Shown here: positions 16,696 through 27,500 of the stretch, piece after piece
Numbering within the stretch: the first letter of the stretch is position 1
How the letters are laid out: the number at the start of each line of letters is the position of its first letter
DNA from: Sphingobium herbicidovorans
Lineage (GTDB): Bacteria > Pseudomonadota > Alphaproteobacteria > Sphingomonadales > Sphingomonadaceae
Direction of reading: 5' to 3'
Assembly (NCBI RefSeq): GCF_002080435.1
Contig: NZ_CP020539.1
Span: forward strand, 770,001 to 834,000
DNA length: 64,000 bases
Notes under the pieces: model-generated
The model's database searches: none
The model's input: only the letters and a program-made list of their open reading frames with translations
What the model was told of the DNA's origin: nothing
Position numbers and translations under genes: made by a program

Positions 16696-19600
16696 ATGTC
16701 GGTCAGGCTGTTTGATCTTGCGGCGGACAGGCATGGCGCTATGAAGAGCGCGCTGGGGTCGCGCCGAGGGGGGCTCGTACGGACAAATCCGGCGAGGCGG
16801 GGGGAAGCCTTGATCTCTGTAGAGAAAATTGGTCGTTTGTTGGCCGGACTGACTGTTCTGGGCCTGTCGTCCATGCTGTCCGCGCAGGGCGCCGCCGACC
16901 GGCCGTTGTTGCAGGACAGTTTTCGCATCGGCAGTGGCGGCGGCGCGCTGTGCCAGGCGCAAAGCGCCAATGGCGACTCTGCTGCCCGCACCATGTTCGA
17001 TCGCGCATGGTCGGTCGTCTGCCGTGACGCCGCGCTTCCCGTAGGCCAGATTTATGCGCTGCGCCGGGATGGGGAGGAAAGCGAAGAGGCTTTGCTGGAA
17101 AGGCTGGCTGCCTCCCGCGGCGGGGCGGTCAATTGCAGCGCGCCGGGCGGCGTGACGCTGCCCGATGCCGGTCCTGCAACCGTCCGCAACTGCAACGGGC
17201 GGGCGGGCGCCTATCGCATTCTGACAGTGACGCGCGGCAAGACGCTTTATGCAGCGCAAGGATACGCGCCCTATGCCAGCGCGCTCGACCTCGGGCTGCG
17301 GACCGTGATGCTGGGACGGACCGTCCCCGGCAAGCTGGACATCGTCAGCACGGGCAGCGGCAATGGTGCAGCCTTCGCCCGGATGCAGGCCGCCGCGCTC
17401 GATCCGCAGACTGTGTTGGCGGAGGGGTATCGCCGCAACGCTTCGGGCAATTATGCCGAGGCCGCGGAATTTTTCGACAGTCTGGCCGACCGGCTGGCGC
17501 GTGATCCCGACGCCAGCGCACTCAGCCCTGCCGAGCGCGCGAACCGGGCGCATGAATATCTCGTCAATCATGGGCTGCAGCTGTCCAACCTTGGCCTGTT
17601 CGATCAGGCCGCCGCCGCCTTTACGCAGGCGCGGGCTATCCCGACCGCCGATGCCGTCCAGCTTCGTCTGCGCCGCAATTTTGAGGCGGTCCACCACCTC
17701 AACCAGCAGGATCTGCCGGGTGCGCTTGGTTTGCTTGGCCAAGCCGCGAAGGGCGACGCCGCGATTGTGACTGGCGGCGACGGCGGTGTGACGCTGCCCA
17801 GTGAAGTCGCCGTGGAAATGAACAGCGCCGCCCCTGAAGCGCAGGCGCTGGGCGTGCGGCAGGACGTTAAGCTGACCCCCGGTGAACGGGCTGCGATTTT
17901 GGATGCGCAGGCGCAGCAGTTGCGCGGCACGGTCCTGCGCCTGTCGGGCAAGCCGCGCGAAGCGCGCGCCGTGCTGGTCCGGGCGCTGGCCGATGCGCAA
18001 CGGATACGCGATGGTCGCGTGACGTCGATTACCCGACTGCGCGCGCAGTTGCTGGGCGAGATCGCGCTGACCCATGAGGCGCAGGGCGATTTCGGCGCGG
18101 CGGAAGGGCAGCTCCACCAGGCCGTCAACCTGATCGCCGCCCAATATCCGGAAACGCTGGCGCTCAACGGCGCGCGTGCCCGGTTGGGCGCATTTCTGGT
18201 ACGGCGCGGACGATCCGGAGAGGCGCTGGAAACCTATCGTTCGATCATGGCGTCCACGACGGCAAGCCGGGGCACGTTGACCGCGATGGCGAACCAGCTT
18301 CAACCTTATTTCACGCTGCTCGCGGCGGAAATGCCCCGGCGGCCGGAACTCGCGGCCGATATGTTCGAGGCGTCCCAGCTGCTGGTACGGCCCGGCGCGG
18401 CTGAGACGCTGGAACTGCTGAGCCGTGAATTGTCGGCGGGGGATGGCGAAGCGGCACGGCTGTTCCGCCAGTCGGTGTCCTTGTCCCGCGACGTGGAGCG
18501 CGGCCGCATCGCTCTGGCCCTGCTGCGCGAGGCCGGGAAGATCGACAGTGCGACGAGGGACGAGATTGCCCGGCGGCAGGCTGACGTCGATGCTCTCGCC
18601 CGCGATCAGGCAGCGACCCTCAACGCGCTTGCCGCCTTTCCACAATATCGCGCCGTCAGCCCGCAGGCGCTGACGCTCGGCGATATGCGCGCCACTCTCA
18701 AAAGTGGGGAGGGCTATTACAAGCTCGCGCAGCTTGGCGACGCGCTTTATGCGCTATGGATCGATGGGCAGGGCGCGACCGGTTTCCGCCTGGCCGCCAG
18801 CGCGAGCGATGTGGCGCGCAAGGTCGCGGCGCTGCGCGAGACGATCTCCATCGAAGTCGGCGGCGTTCAGACAACCTATGCGCTTGACCTGCCAGTGGCC
18901 CGCAGTCTCTATCTCGACCTGTTCGGTCCGGTCGATGAACGGCTGAAAGGCGTGAACCATCTCATTTTCGAGCCTGATGGCGCGATGCTTCAGCTGCCGG
19001 TCAATCTGCTGGTGGCGAGCCAGCCCGGCGTCGATGCCTATCAGGCGCGGATCGCACAGGGCGGGGATGAGTTCGATTTCCGTGGCGTCGATTGGCTCGG
19101 GCGCGATCATGCGGTCAGTACGGCGCTGTCGGCCCGCGCTTTTCGCGATGCGCGGCTGACGGCGCCATCCGGCGCGCCGCAAAGCTATATCGGCTTTGGC
19201 GATAACGCCCCGCTTGCCGGTCCGAAGCTGACGGCGCTGACGCGGGGCGCGCTGCTAAGCGACAGGGACGATTGCGGCTGGTCGCCTGCGCAATGGAACC
19301 GTCCGATTCCCGCAACCGAACTGCGCAAGGCGGCGCAGTCGATTGGCGGGGAGGGCAGCGAACTGGTGACGGGCGGCGACTTTACCGATCAGGCGGTCAT
19401 GGCGCGCGGCGACCTGGACCGTTTCCGCATCCTGCATTTCGCGACCCACGGCCTGGTAACGCCACCGCGCGCGGGATGCCCGGCGCGGCCCGCGCTGCTG
19501 ACCAGCTTTGGCCCAGGCGGCGCGTCGGATGGGTTGTTGCAGTTCGGCGAGATTTTCGACCTGCGGCTGAACGCCGACCTGGTGGTGCTGTCGGCTTGTG

Positions 19601-19926
19601 ATACCGCTGGCGCGGCGGGCGCTGAAACCACCCGGGCGGCGGGGTTGTCCGGTGGCGGTGGCGCGCTCGACGGGCTGGTACGCGCTTTTATCGGCGCGGG
19701 CAGCCGATCCGTCATCGCCAGCCATTGGCCCGCGCCAGAGGAATATCAGGCAACCGAAAGGCTGATGAGCGGACTGTTCGCCGCTACGTCGGACCAGCCT
19801 GTGGGTGAGGCGTTGCGCGCCGCGCAGATCAGGCTGATGGACGACGCGGATACATCGCATCCCTTCTACTGGTCGGGCTTTGCGATTATCGGCGATGGCG
19901 CACGTCCGCTGATCACCCGGCGCTGA
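16696..19926 (+). CDS. TPR-CHAT domain exported protein
   Basis: 1076 aa from ATG 16696 (GGAGAGGCTA). A signal-peptide-like segment (LLAGLTVLGLSSMLSAQGAA, about 50-70) suggests export. A long helical TPR-like region spans about 220-660, and a C-terminal CHAT domain (about 720-1070) carries the caspase-like dyad His918 in HFATHG and Cys968 in LSACDTAGA. CHAT proteins are clan CD peptidases, often activated by partner signals. Its two-nucleotide gap to an adenylate cyclase and downstream TpsBA genes matches clusters I know in which CHAT, CHASE2 and two-partner secretion genes travel together. A role in processing or controlling the adhesin is plausible but not shown. Confidence 0.88.
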   Translation: MSVRLFDLAADRHGAMKSALGSRRGGLVRTNPARRGEALISVEKIGRLLAGLTVLGLSSMLSAQGAADRPLLQDSFRIGSGGGALCQAQSANGDSAARTMFDRAWSVVCRDAALPVGQIYALRRDGEESEEALLERLAASRGGAVNCSAPGGVTLPDAGPATVRNCNGRAGAYRILTVTRGKTLYAAQGYAPYASALDLGLRTVMLGRTVPGKLDIVSTGSGNGAAFARMQAAALDPQTVLAEGYRRNASGNYAEAAEFFDSLADRLARDPDASALSPAERANRAHEYLVNHGLQLSNLGLFDQAAAAFTQARAIPTADAVQLRLRRNFEAVHHLNQQDLPGALGLLGQAAKGDAAIVTGGDGGVTLPSEVAVEMNSAAPEAQALGVRQDVKLTPGERAAILDAQAQQLRGTVLRLSGKPREARAVLVRALADAQRIRDGRVTSITRLRAQLLGEIALTHEAQGDFGAAEGQLHQAVNLIAAQYPETLALNGARARLGAFLVRRGRSGEALETYRSIMASTTASRGTLTAMANQLQPYFTLLAAEMPRRPELAADMFEASQLLVRPGAAETLELLSRELSAGDGEAARLFRQSVSLSRDVERGRIALALLREAGKIDSATRDEIARRQADVDALARDQAATLNALAAFPQYRAVSPQALTLGDMRATLKSGEGYYKLAQLGDALYALWIDGQGATGFRLAASASDVARKVAALRETISIEVGGVQTTYALDLPVARSLYLDLFGPVDERLKGVNHLIFEPDGAMLQLPVNLLVASQPGVDAYQARIAQGGDEFDFRGVDWLGRDHAVSTALSARAFRDARLTAPSGAPQSYIGFGDNAPLAGPKLTALTRGALLSDRDDCGWSPAQWNRPIPATELRKAAQSIGGEGSELVTGGDFTDQAVMARGDLDRFRILHFATHGLVTPPRAGCPARPALLTSFGPGGASDGLLQFGEIFDLRLNADLVVLSACDTAGAAGAETTRAAGLSGGGGALDGLVRAFIGAGSRSVIASHWPAPEEYQATERLMSGLFAATSDQPVGEALRAAQIRLMDDADTSHPFYWSGFAIIGDGARPLITRR

Positions 19927-19928
19927 TC

Positions 19929-21974
19929 GTGGTGATCGTGCGGAGCTTGCTGCGCCGGGGCGCGCGCGTGGTGCAGGACGCCGGACGCTGGCGGCTGGCG
20001 GGCACGGCGCTGCTGCTGGCGGTGGCTCTGTTTGTTGCAGGGTGGGACTGGTCCCGTCCGCTGGGCGGCGCGGGATCGCAGCGGGAAATCCCCACCGCCG
20101 ACGCAGAGCGCGGCCTTTATGACTGGCGGGCGGCGGCCTTCGCGCCGCGCGCCGAGCAGGACCGGCGCGTGCTGATGGTCGTCTATGATGACCAGACGTT
20201 GATCGCGACGCGCAAGCGGTCGCCGCTTGATCGAGGACTGCTGGCCCGCGCGCTGCGCAATATGGACGCCATGGGCGCAAAGTCCATCGGCATCGACATC
20301 TTGTTCGATCAGCCGCAGGACGAGGATCAGCAACTGATCGACGCCCTTCGTTCGATGCGGACGCCGGTCTGGCTGGGCTATGCCAATTTCGGCGACAATC
20401 GCGAACAGATCATCTTCGAACAGCAGCAATATCTTGACAGTTTCCTGGCGCAGGTGAGGACCGATCGGGTACGCCCCGCGAGCATCCGGCTGGAAACCGA
20501 CGCCGACAATGTCGCGCGCAGCTGGCCGCGTCCCACGCAGGGGCAGCCGCCGCTATTGTCGCTGGCGATGCAGCCGTCGCCGCTTTTCAACGACTATCGG
20601 GGCGCGATCCGCTTCCGCAAGCCGCTGCGCCAGGCGGATGGGTCGGAAACGCCGGTAATTCCCAGCCTTCAGATCGACCTGATCGCCGACCCGGCGATGG
20701 CGGGCGCGCTGGCCCCGATGGTGGAGGGGCGGCATGTGCTGATCGGCGGCGACATTGTCGATATCGACCAGTTCGAAACTTCGCTGTCGGGCAGGCAGGC
20801 CAAATCGACGATGATCGGGTTGGAAGTGCATGGGACGATGCTGGCGCAACTTCTGGACGGCGCGCGGTTGCCCGCCATTCCGCAATGGGCGTTATGGGGC
20901 GCGGCGGCGCTGGTCGTGCTGGCGGCGGGCCTCACCAGCCTTGCCGAGCTGCGGTGGTTCTGGCTGGCGCCTGCGCTTGGGGTGCAGGCTGGGGCGATTA
21001 TCGGCTTGCCGTTGTGGTTGCAGGCCAGCGGATGGGACACAAAAGGTTTGCCCGCTGCCGGATGGGGGCTGGGCTGGGTCATTGCCTTCGCCGCGGTGAG
21101 TGCAGCGGCGCGGGCCGTCACATCGCAGCAACGCCGCTTCGCACAGTCTGCGCTGGGCAAATATCTGCCGCGCGACATTGCGGCGCAAATTCTGGCTGAA
21201 CCCGAGAAGTTGGCGCTGCATGGGGAAAAGCGGCCGATCTACACGCTGTTCACCGATCTGGAGGGCTTCACAAAGTTGAGCCACGCGATCGCGCCGGAAA
21301 TGGTGGCGCAACTGCTCAATCGCTATCTGGACATGTTGAGCGACGTCGTGCTGGCGCATGGCGGGACGATCGACAAATTTGTGGGCGATGCCGTCGTCGC
21401 TTTCTGGGGCGCGCCGATCGCCCGCGACGACGATGGGCGCAAGGCGGCGCAGGCGGCCTATGCGATGTGGCAGGCCGGGGAGGCGTTTCGCCGTGACTTG
21501 CCACCCGGCGTTCCACCGATCGGGCGGACCCGCGTGGGATTGCATCACGGTGAAGCGATCGTCGGCAATTTCGGTGGTGAGGGACGGATCCAATATACCG
21601 CGCTGGGCGACAGCATGAACACGGCGGCCCGGCTCGAATCGGCGAACAAGCCGCTGGAGACGTCGGTGCTGGTCTCGCGCGAGGCGATGGTGCTTTCCGG
21701 CCTCGACTGGTGGCGGCCGATGGGACGGGTGCGATTGCGTGGACGAGCGACGCCGGTCGATCTGTTCGAACCGGCGCCCGGTTTCGCAGGCGAGGAACGC
21801 GAGGTGCTGACGCAGGCGCTTGCCGCCTTCGATACGGAAGATGCCGACGCCCGCCGGGATGCGCTGGCGCAGTTGAGGGCAGTGGCGGATCGGCATCCTG
21901 AGGATGCGGCGCTCGCCAATCTGGTGTACCGCTATGAATATATCGGGGATGGAGGAATTTATGGTCTGGGCTAA
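19929..21974 (+). CDS. CHASE2-domain class III adenylate cyclase
   Basis: 681 aa, GTG start at 19929, 2 nt after the CHAT gene. One N-terminal TM (TALLLAVALFVAGW) leads into a periplasmic CHASE2 sensor (about 45-305: VYDDQTL...GAKSIGIDILFDQP). Hydrophobic segments at about 318-400 and a cytoplasmic cyclase domain (about 435-600) follow. Catalytic features are present: metal Asp in LFTDLEGF and KFVGDAVVAFWG, YTALGDSMN with the Thr/Asp region typical of bacterial adenylate cyclases, and the transition-state Asn and Arg in NTAARLE. It should make cAMP in response to a periplasmic cue. Possible local targets are the cyclic-nucleotide-binding oxidoreductase at 44847-47372 and the phosphodiesterase-like enzyme at 41280. 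Confidence 0.93.
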   Translation: MVIVRSLLRRGARVVQDAGRWRLAGTALLLAVALFVAGWDWSRPLGGAGSQREIPTADAERGLYDWRAAAFAPRAEQDRRVLMVVYDDQTLIATRKRSPLDRGLLARALRNMDAMGAKSIGIDILFDQPQDEDQQLIDALRSMRTPVWLGYANFGDNREQIIFEQQQYLDSFLAQVRTDRVRPASIRLETDADNVARSWPRPTQGQPPLLSLAMQPSPLFNDYRGAIRFRKPLRQADGSETPVIPSLQIDLIADPAMAGALAPMVEGRHVLIGGDIVDIDQFETSLSGRQAKSTMIGLEVHGTMLAQLLDGARLPAIPQWALWGAAALVVLAAGLTSLAELRWFWLAPALGVQAGAIIGLPLWLQASGWDTKGLPAAGWGLGWVIAFAAVSAAARAVTSQQRRFAQSALGKYLPRDIAAQILAEPEKLALHGEKRPIYTLFTDLEGFTKLSHAIAPEMVAQLLNRYLDMLSDVVLAHGGTIDKFVGDAVVAFWGAPIARDDDGRKAAQAAYAMWQAGEAFRRDLPPGVPPIGRTRVGLHHGEAIVGNFGGEGRIQYTALGDSMNTAARLESANKPLETSVLVSREAMVLSGLDWWRPMGRVRLRGRATPVDLFEPAPGFAGEEREVLTQALAAFDTEDADARRDALAQLRAVADRHPEDAALANLVYRYEYIGDGGIYGLG

Positions 21975-22680
21975 GCGAGCGGCGGTCCTGTGCGCTGTCG
22001 CAATGATGGGGGCTGCGGCGCCCGTGCTGGCAGATACTTTGGTGGTTCGCGCTTCGGGCCCTTCGGCGCGAAGCTATCCGCCCGGCGCAAAGCTTGCCGA
22101 TGGCGGATCACTGCTTTTGAAGGCCGGGGATGTGGTGACGCTGCTGGACGCGAAGGGTACGCGGACGTTGCGCGGGCCGGGCCGTTTTGGCGTGACGGCG
22201 GCGGCGAATGCCGTGCCTGCCAGCAATGCGACGCTGGCGGCGCTGCTCGATACAAAGCGGGTGCGGCGGGCACGGACCGGGGCTGTGCGCGGCACCGTGA
22301 GTGAAGCCCCTGCCGTTGCGAAGCGGCCCAATCTGTGGCTGGTCGACATCGCTCAGCCCGGCGCGCTGTGCGTGGCCGATCCGGCGGCTGTTCGCCTGTG
22401 GCGCGCCGACGCCTCCAAGCCGCTCAACGTGCGTATCATTGGCGGCGGGGCGCAGGCGGCGGCGAGTTTCCCGGCAGGCGAGGCGATGGCGGCATGGCCC
22501 GCCAAACTCGCGGTGAAGGACGGCGCGGCCTATCGCGTCGAGACCGGCGAGCGGTCCACCGAAATACGATTCGCGTTGCTGGGGGCGGTGGACGCCGGGC
22601 TGGACACCACCGCTTCGGCGCTGATCGCGCACGGGTGCCAGGCGCAGCTTGACCTGCTGGTCGATACGGCCGCGCGCTAA
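21961..22680 (+). CDS. Exported protein, FecR-like, of the CHAT/TPS cluster
   Basis: 239 aa. Start ATG 21961 follows GGAGGAATTT and overlaps the cyclase stop by 14 nt. A signal peptide (AAVLCAVAMMGAAAPVLAD) is clear. The mature part has VVRASGPSARSYPPGAKL and LLLKAGDVVTLLDAKGTRTLRGPGRF, a beta-rich pattern resembling FecR-type periplasmic domains, and two Cys (LCVAD, HGCQAQ) that could form a disulfide. Coupled to the cyclase, it may be a periplasmic partner of the CHASE2 sensor. The FecR comparison is by eye. Confidence 0.65.
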   Translation: MVWAKRAAVLCAVAMMGAAAPVLADTLVVRASGPSARSYPPGAKLADGGSLLLKAGDVVTLLDAKGTRTLRGPGRFGVTAAANAVPASNATLAALLDTKRVRRARTGAVRGTVSEAPAVAKRPNLWLVDIAQPGALCVADPAAVRLWRADASKPLNVRIIGGGAQAAASFPAGEAMAAWPAKLAVKDGAAYRVETGERSTEIRFALLGAVDAGLDTTASALIAHGCQAQLDLLVDTAAR

Positions 22681-22795
22681 GATAGTTGATAACCGGCTAG
22701 GGTAGGGGCACAGCGCCCCCGCCCGACGGTCGCAGTGACAGCAAGGACAGGCCACCAGGCCGCCGCTGTCATGCTTTGGGGGAAATGGGACGTCT

Positions 22796-24583
22796 ATGGG
22801 CTTTCAGGGGGCAGCGGCATCGGGTTTCACGAGGCGCGCGCGGTGGCGGCTGGCGCTCGCGTTGACGGCGGTCGTGCCGGTGGCGGCCATGGCGCAGGTT
22901 GCGCCGCGCGCGCCGACGCGTGAGGAACTGTCTCCGGCCGATCGGCAGGGCGACGTTGCGCCGCAGGGAAGTCGCCTGACGGTGGAGGGCGGCGTCGAAC
23001 GTGCGCCCTGCCCACTTGCCGATCCGCGCTTTGCCAATGTGACGGTGAACTTCGCCGCCGTGCAGTTTGACGGGCTGCGCGAGATCGATGCGTCGGCGCT
23101 GGATGACAGTTGGAGCGATCTGGCGGGCCGCGAGGCGCCGATCGCCAGCCTGTGCGAAGTGCGCGACCGCGCCGCGACCGCCCTGCGGCAGATGGGTTAT
23201 CTGGCGGCCGTGCAGGTTCCGCCGCAGCGGATCGAGAAGGGCGGCACGGTCCGTTTCGACATATTGATGGCGCGGTTGGTCGCGATCGAGGTGCGGGGCG
23301 ATGCTGGCAATAGCGAGCGGCTGATCGCTGCGCATATGGAGGCGCTGAAGGGACAGCCGCTGTTCAATGTGCATGAGGCGGAACGGCACCTGCTGCTGGC
23401 GCGCGACCTGCCCGGTTATGATGTCCGGCTGGCGCTGCGTCCGGCGGGGACGGCGCCGGGCGAGGTGGTCGGCCAGGTGACGGTCGTGCGCCGCCGGGTT
23501 GAGATGGACGTCAATGTCCAGAATCTGGGTAGCAGGGCGGTTGGGCGCTTCGGCGGGCTGGCCCGCGTGCGCTTCAACGACTTGACCGGCATGGGCGACA
23601 GCACGGTGCTGAGCATCTTCAACACCGTGCAGCCCGATGAGCAGACGGTGCTGCAGGCCGGGCACAGCATGGCGCTGGGCAGCGATGGGTTGCGGCTGTC
23701 CGGCGACCTCACCTATGCGTGGAGCAGGCCGGACATCGATGGGCTGGACCTGTCATCCAGGACGCTGATTGCGACGGCGGCGCTGTCTTATCCGATCGTG
23801 CGGCGGCAGGTTCATACGATTCTGGCCAGCGGCGGGCTGGACCTGATCGACCAGGATCTGCGCATCGGTTCCGCCCCTTTGTCACGCGACCGGCTGCGGG
23901 TGCTGTTCCTGCGGCTGGAGGGTGAGCTGATCGACGCCGACAGTCTGGTGAGCACCGTGGGCTATTCTGGCATAGAGCCGAAATGGCGCATCGGCGGCAG
24001 TGTGGAACTGCGCCACGGCCTTTCGGGTCTGGGCGCGAGCGAGGCGTGCGGCAACGCGGTGAGCTGTATTCCGACCAGCCAGCTTGGCGGCGACGCATCC
24101 GCTTTTGTCATGCGCGGCGGATTGCAGGCCGAATACAGACCATCGCCCAAGTTCGCCATCGCGTTGGCGCCGCGCGCGCAATATAGCCCCGACCAGCTGC
24201 TGTCCTATGAACAGATGAGCGCGGGCAATTATACGATTGGGCGCGGCTATGATCCCGGCGCGTTGACCGGGGACAGCGGCGTGGGTGTCGCGGCGGAGCT
24301 GCGCTATGGCCGGATTTCGCCCAAGGGACCGGGCGCGATCGCGCTCCAGCCCTTCATCTTCTTTGACGCGGCATGGATGTGGCACAAGAGCAGCGCCTTT
24401 GCGGGGATCGATCCGCAAAGGCTCTATTCCGCTGGCGGTGGGGTGCGCGCGACATGGGACAATCATGCGCGGATCGACGTGACGCTGGCGACGCCGCTGC
24501 GCAAGGCGGGATTTCAGACAGAGCGGGGGGACGCGCGATTGTTGCTGTCGGTGACCACGCAAATTCTGCCGTGGAGGCGGTGA
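22796..24583 (+). CDS. Two-partner secretion transporter TpsB (ShlB/FhaC/HecB family)
   Basis: 595 aa. Signal peptide about 1-34 (LALALTAVVPVAAMAQ), then POTRA-type domains (about 75-240: FAAVQFDGLREIDASAL, VRFDILMARLVAIEVRG) and a C-terminal 16-strand-type barrel ending in a strand (LLLSVTTQILPWRR). FhaC/ShlB proteins are outer-membrane pores that export a specific TpsA exoprotein recognised through its N-terminal TPS domain. That partner follows after 6 bp. A 115-bp gap upstream is the largest break in the same-strand run and may contain a promoter. Confidence 0.93.
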   Translation: MGFQGAAASGFTRRARWRLALALTAVVPVAAMAQVAPRAPTREELSPADRQGDVAPQGSRLTVEGGVERAPCPLADPRFANVTVNFAAVQFDGLREIDASALDDSWSDLAGREAPIASLCEVRDRAATALRQMGYLAAVQVPPQRIEKGGTVRFDILMARLVAIEVRGDAGNSERLIAAHMEALKGQPLFNVHEAERHLLLARDLPGYDVRLALRPAGTAPGEVVGQVTVVRRRVEMDVNVQNLGSRAVGRFGGLARVRFNDLTGMGDSTVLSIFNTVQPDEQTVLQAGHSMALGSDGLRLSGDLTYAWSRPDIDGLDLSSRTLIATAALSYPIVRRQVHTILASGGLDLIDQDLRIGSAPLSRDRLRVLFLRLEGELIDADSLVSTVGYSGIEPKWRIGGSVELRHGLSGLGASEACGNAVSCIPTSQLGGDASAFVMRGGLQAEYRPSPKFAIALAPRAQYSPDQLLSYEQMSAGNYTIGRGYDPGALTGDSGVGVAAELRYGRISPKGPGAIALQPFIFFDAAWMWHKSSAFAGIDPQRLYSAGGGVRATWDNHARIDVTLATPLRKAGFQTERGDARLLLSVTTQILPWRR

Positions 24584-24589
24584 AAAGTC

Positions 24590-27500
24590 ATGAATGAATT
24601 GGCGAGAAAAACGCGTTTGCGGGGATTGGTTCGTTGCGTAAGCGTAACGGCTTTGGCGGCGGCGTGCCTGATGCCTCAGGCGCGGGCGCAGACGGCGTTT
24701 CAGGGGTCGGTGACGTCATCGACGGGATCGCCCACCATCGCGCAGGGAACGGCGGGTGGGACGATTGACGTCATCACGCTGAACAATCCTGAAACGATCA
24801 TCAACTGGCAACCCAACGACATTTCGGGAACGGGCGAGATCAATTTCCTGCCCAGCGACAAGACGGCGCTGTTCACCAACAATGTGTCGGGCGTCAGCGA
24901 TTTCACGGTGCTGAACCGCATCCTGCCGGTAAATGGCAGCGGGGTGCCGGTGTCGCGCGTGGTCGCGCTGAACGGAACGGTGCAGAGCCGGATCGACGGC
25001 GCGCCCGGCGGCAAGGTGTGGTTCTACGCGCCGGGCGGCATCGTCGCGGGGCCGACCAGCCTGTTCAGCGTCGGGTCGCTGGTGTTGACCAGCAACGACA
25101 TCGATTCGACCGGGGGCCTGTATGATCCCGTGTCGGGCGCGATCCGTTTCCGGGGCGCGGCCAATGCCCTGACATCGGTGGAGGTGCGCAGCGGCGCGCA
25201 GATCGAGGCGCTTTCCACCGGCAGCTATGTCGCGCTGGTCGCGCCACGGGTGGTGCAGGGCGGGACGGTGCAGGTCAACGGATCGGCGGCCTATGTCGGC
25301 GCGGAAGCGGCGGACATCACCATCAATGGCGGGCTGTTCGACATCAGCATCAGCGCCGGGACGACCGACGCCAATGGCGTGGTGCATACGGGATCGACCG
25401 AGCGGCCGGGCGCGACGGTAACGGATGCGCAGCGTGTATTCATGGTCGCGGTGCCCAAGAATAACGCGCTGACCATGCTGCTGTCGGGCAATGTGGGTTA
25501 TGACGCGGCGGACAGCGTGGTGCAGGACGGCAGCGCGGTGGTGCTGGCGGCGGGCTATGACGTCGGTGGAGGCGCGCTTGGCGCGCGCAACGCGACCGCC
25601 ACGGGCCAGGCCGATATCAGCATCGGCGGCGGCATATGGCAGCCAGATGTGAGGGGACAGGCGACGGGAGAGATCACCGTTCGGCCCGATGTCGCACCCA
25701 CGGTCGCCTTTGCGGGGTCCATCGACCTGATGGCCGAGCGCGCCATAACGCTGCGCGCCGACCAGGGCGACGCAATCAGCGTCGGCGGCAACATGGACCT
25801 GACCGCCGGGATCGGTGGCACGGGCGGCAAGATAGATGTGCTGACCTATGGCGGCAGCGCGACCAACGCGGGCAACGGGCAGATCAGCGTCGCAGGCGCG
25901 ATGCATCTGGATGTGAGCGCGGCGGGCCTGAGCGGGAGCGTAAACGCGCCCCTGCTGGCAGGCGGCGATGCGGCGGGCGGCGAGATCAACGTCATCGCGA
26001 CCGGCGGATCGATCAGCGCAGCCAGCCTGTCGGCCTACGCCAGCGCGACGGGCGGCGCGGGCAGCGACAGTTCGGGCAATGCGACAGGTGGGTCCATCAC
26101 CATGTCGGCGCTGACCGCTGCGGGGCCGAGCGGGACGCTGGGCGGCGCGATCAATCTCGGCGACGTGTCGCTGTTCGCGTCAGCCGGGGTTGAATATGCA
26201 TTCCCGGAGCCGCTGACCGGCGGCAATGCGCTGGGCGGAACCGTTGCCGTGTCGGCAGCCGGTGGCAGCATCGCGACCGGCTATATGGATATCTACGTCA
26301 ATGGCACCGGCGGCGACGCCAGCGGCGTCGCGGGCACGGGCACCGGCGGCAGCATCACCATGTCGGCGAGCGCGGCGGGCGGGCTGCGCGGCAGTTTGAC
26401 CGCCGATTGCGCCTTCTTTTGCTACATCCGTGCCGATGGCAGCGGCGGCTTTGGCCAGAATGGCGCGAACGGAACGGGCGGGTCGATCCTGATCCATGCG
26501 ACCGATGCCGATTTCACGGCGGACGGCACGCTGGACATACGGGCGAGCGGCGTCGGCGGCGGCACGCCATCCTTTGACGGCGTCGCGGGTCGGGGCGGTG
26601 ACGGGCTGGGCGGCAGCATAACGGTGGAAAGCCGGGCCGGATCGGCAGGCAGCGCCGTCATGCGCTTTGGCGCGATTTCCGCCTATGCCGATGGCGCATC
26701 CACGACAGGCTCGGAAGAGTCGGAAGGCCTGATGTCGTCGATGAGCCTTTCGGGATCGGCCTATAATGAGGGCGATGGCGGGAACGGCACCGGCGGGGCA
26801 GTGAATTTCCTGGTCGCGGGCGGCAGCATGACGGCCGATAGCCTGTTCGCCAGCGCCTATGGCCAAGGCGGTTCCAGTGACGTCAATTGCCCGCAATGCG
26901 GCGATGGCGTCACGCCGTTTCAGGCGGGCATCGGGCAGGGCGGATCGGTCCAGTTCCTGATGACGGGCGGCAGCGCCACCATCGGGTCGGTGGACCTGGT
27001 GGCGGGCGGCATTGGCGGCGCGGGCAGCGCGGCGAATGCGGTGGATGAGGTCACCAGCCTGGCGGGGCAGGGCATTGGCGGCACGGCATTGCTGGAATCG
27101 CGCGGCGGCGTGCTGAACGCCGACATGATCCGTATCCAGGCCATTGGCGCGGGTGGCGGCAGCGATCCTTTTTATTCTTTTTCTTCCGGCCTGAACGGCG
27201 CCGATGGCGGCGCTGGCGTCGGCGGCGCTGCCGGGTTGTTGATGGACGTTGGCGGCACGGGGCAGATCATCGTCAGCCAGGAACTGAGCATCCGGGCGGA
27301 GGGCCATGGCGGCGTGGGCGGCATAGCCGGATCGGACGGCATGGGCGGCCTGTATGTCGCGGGCGCGGGCGGCAGCGGGACCGGCGGCACGGCCGGACTG
27401 ACGCTGGCCAGCGGCGCGCTGACGGCTCCGTCGCTGCTGGTGTCGGCCGAAGGGATCGGCGGCGCGGGCGGCGACAATGAAAGCGGCGCGCCCGGCGGCG

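Noticed and set aside
16693..18645. Reverse-strand open frame of 650 codons opposite the TPR-CHAT gene
   Set aside because: Same antisense composition pattern; it would erase the CHAT protein's signal peptide and TPRs.
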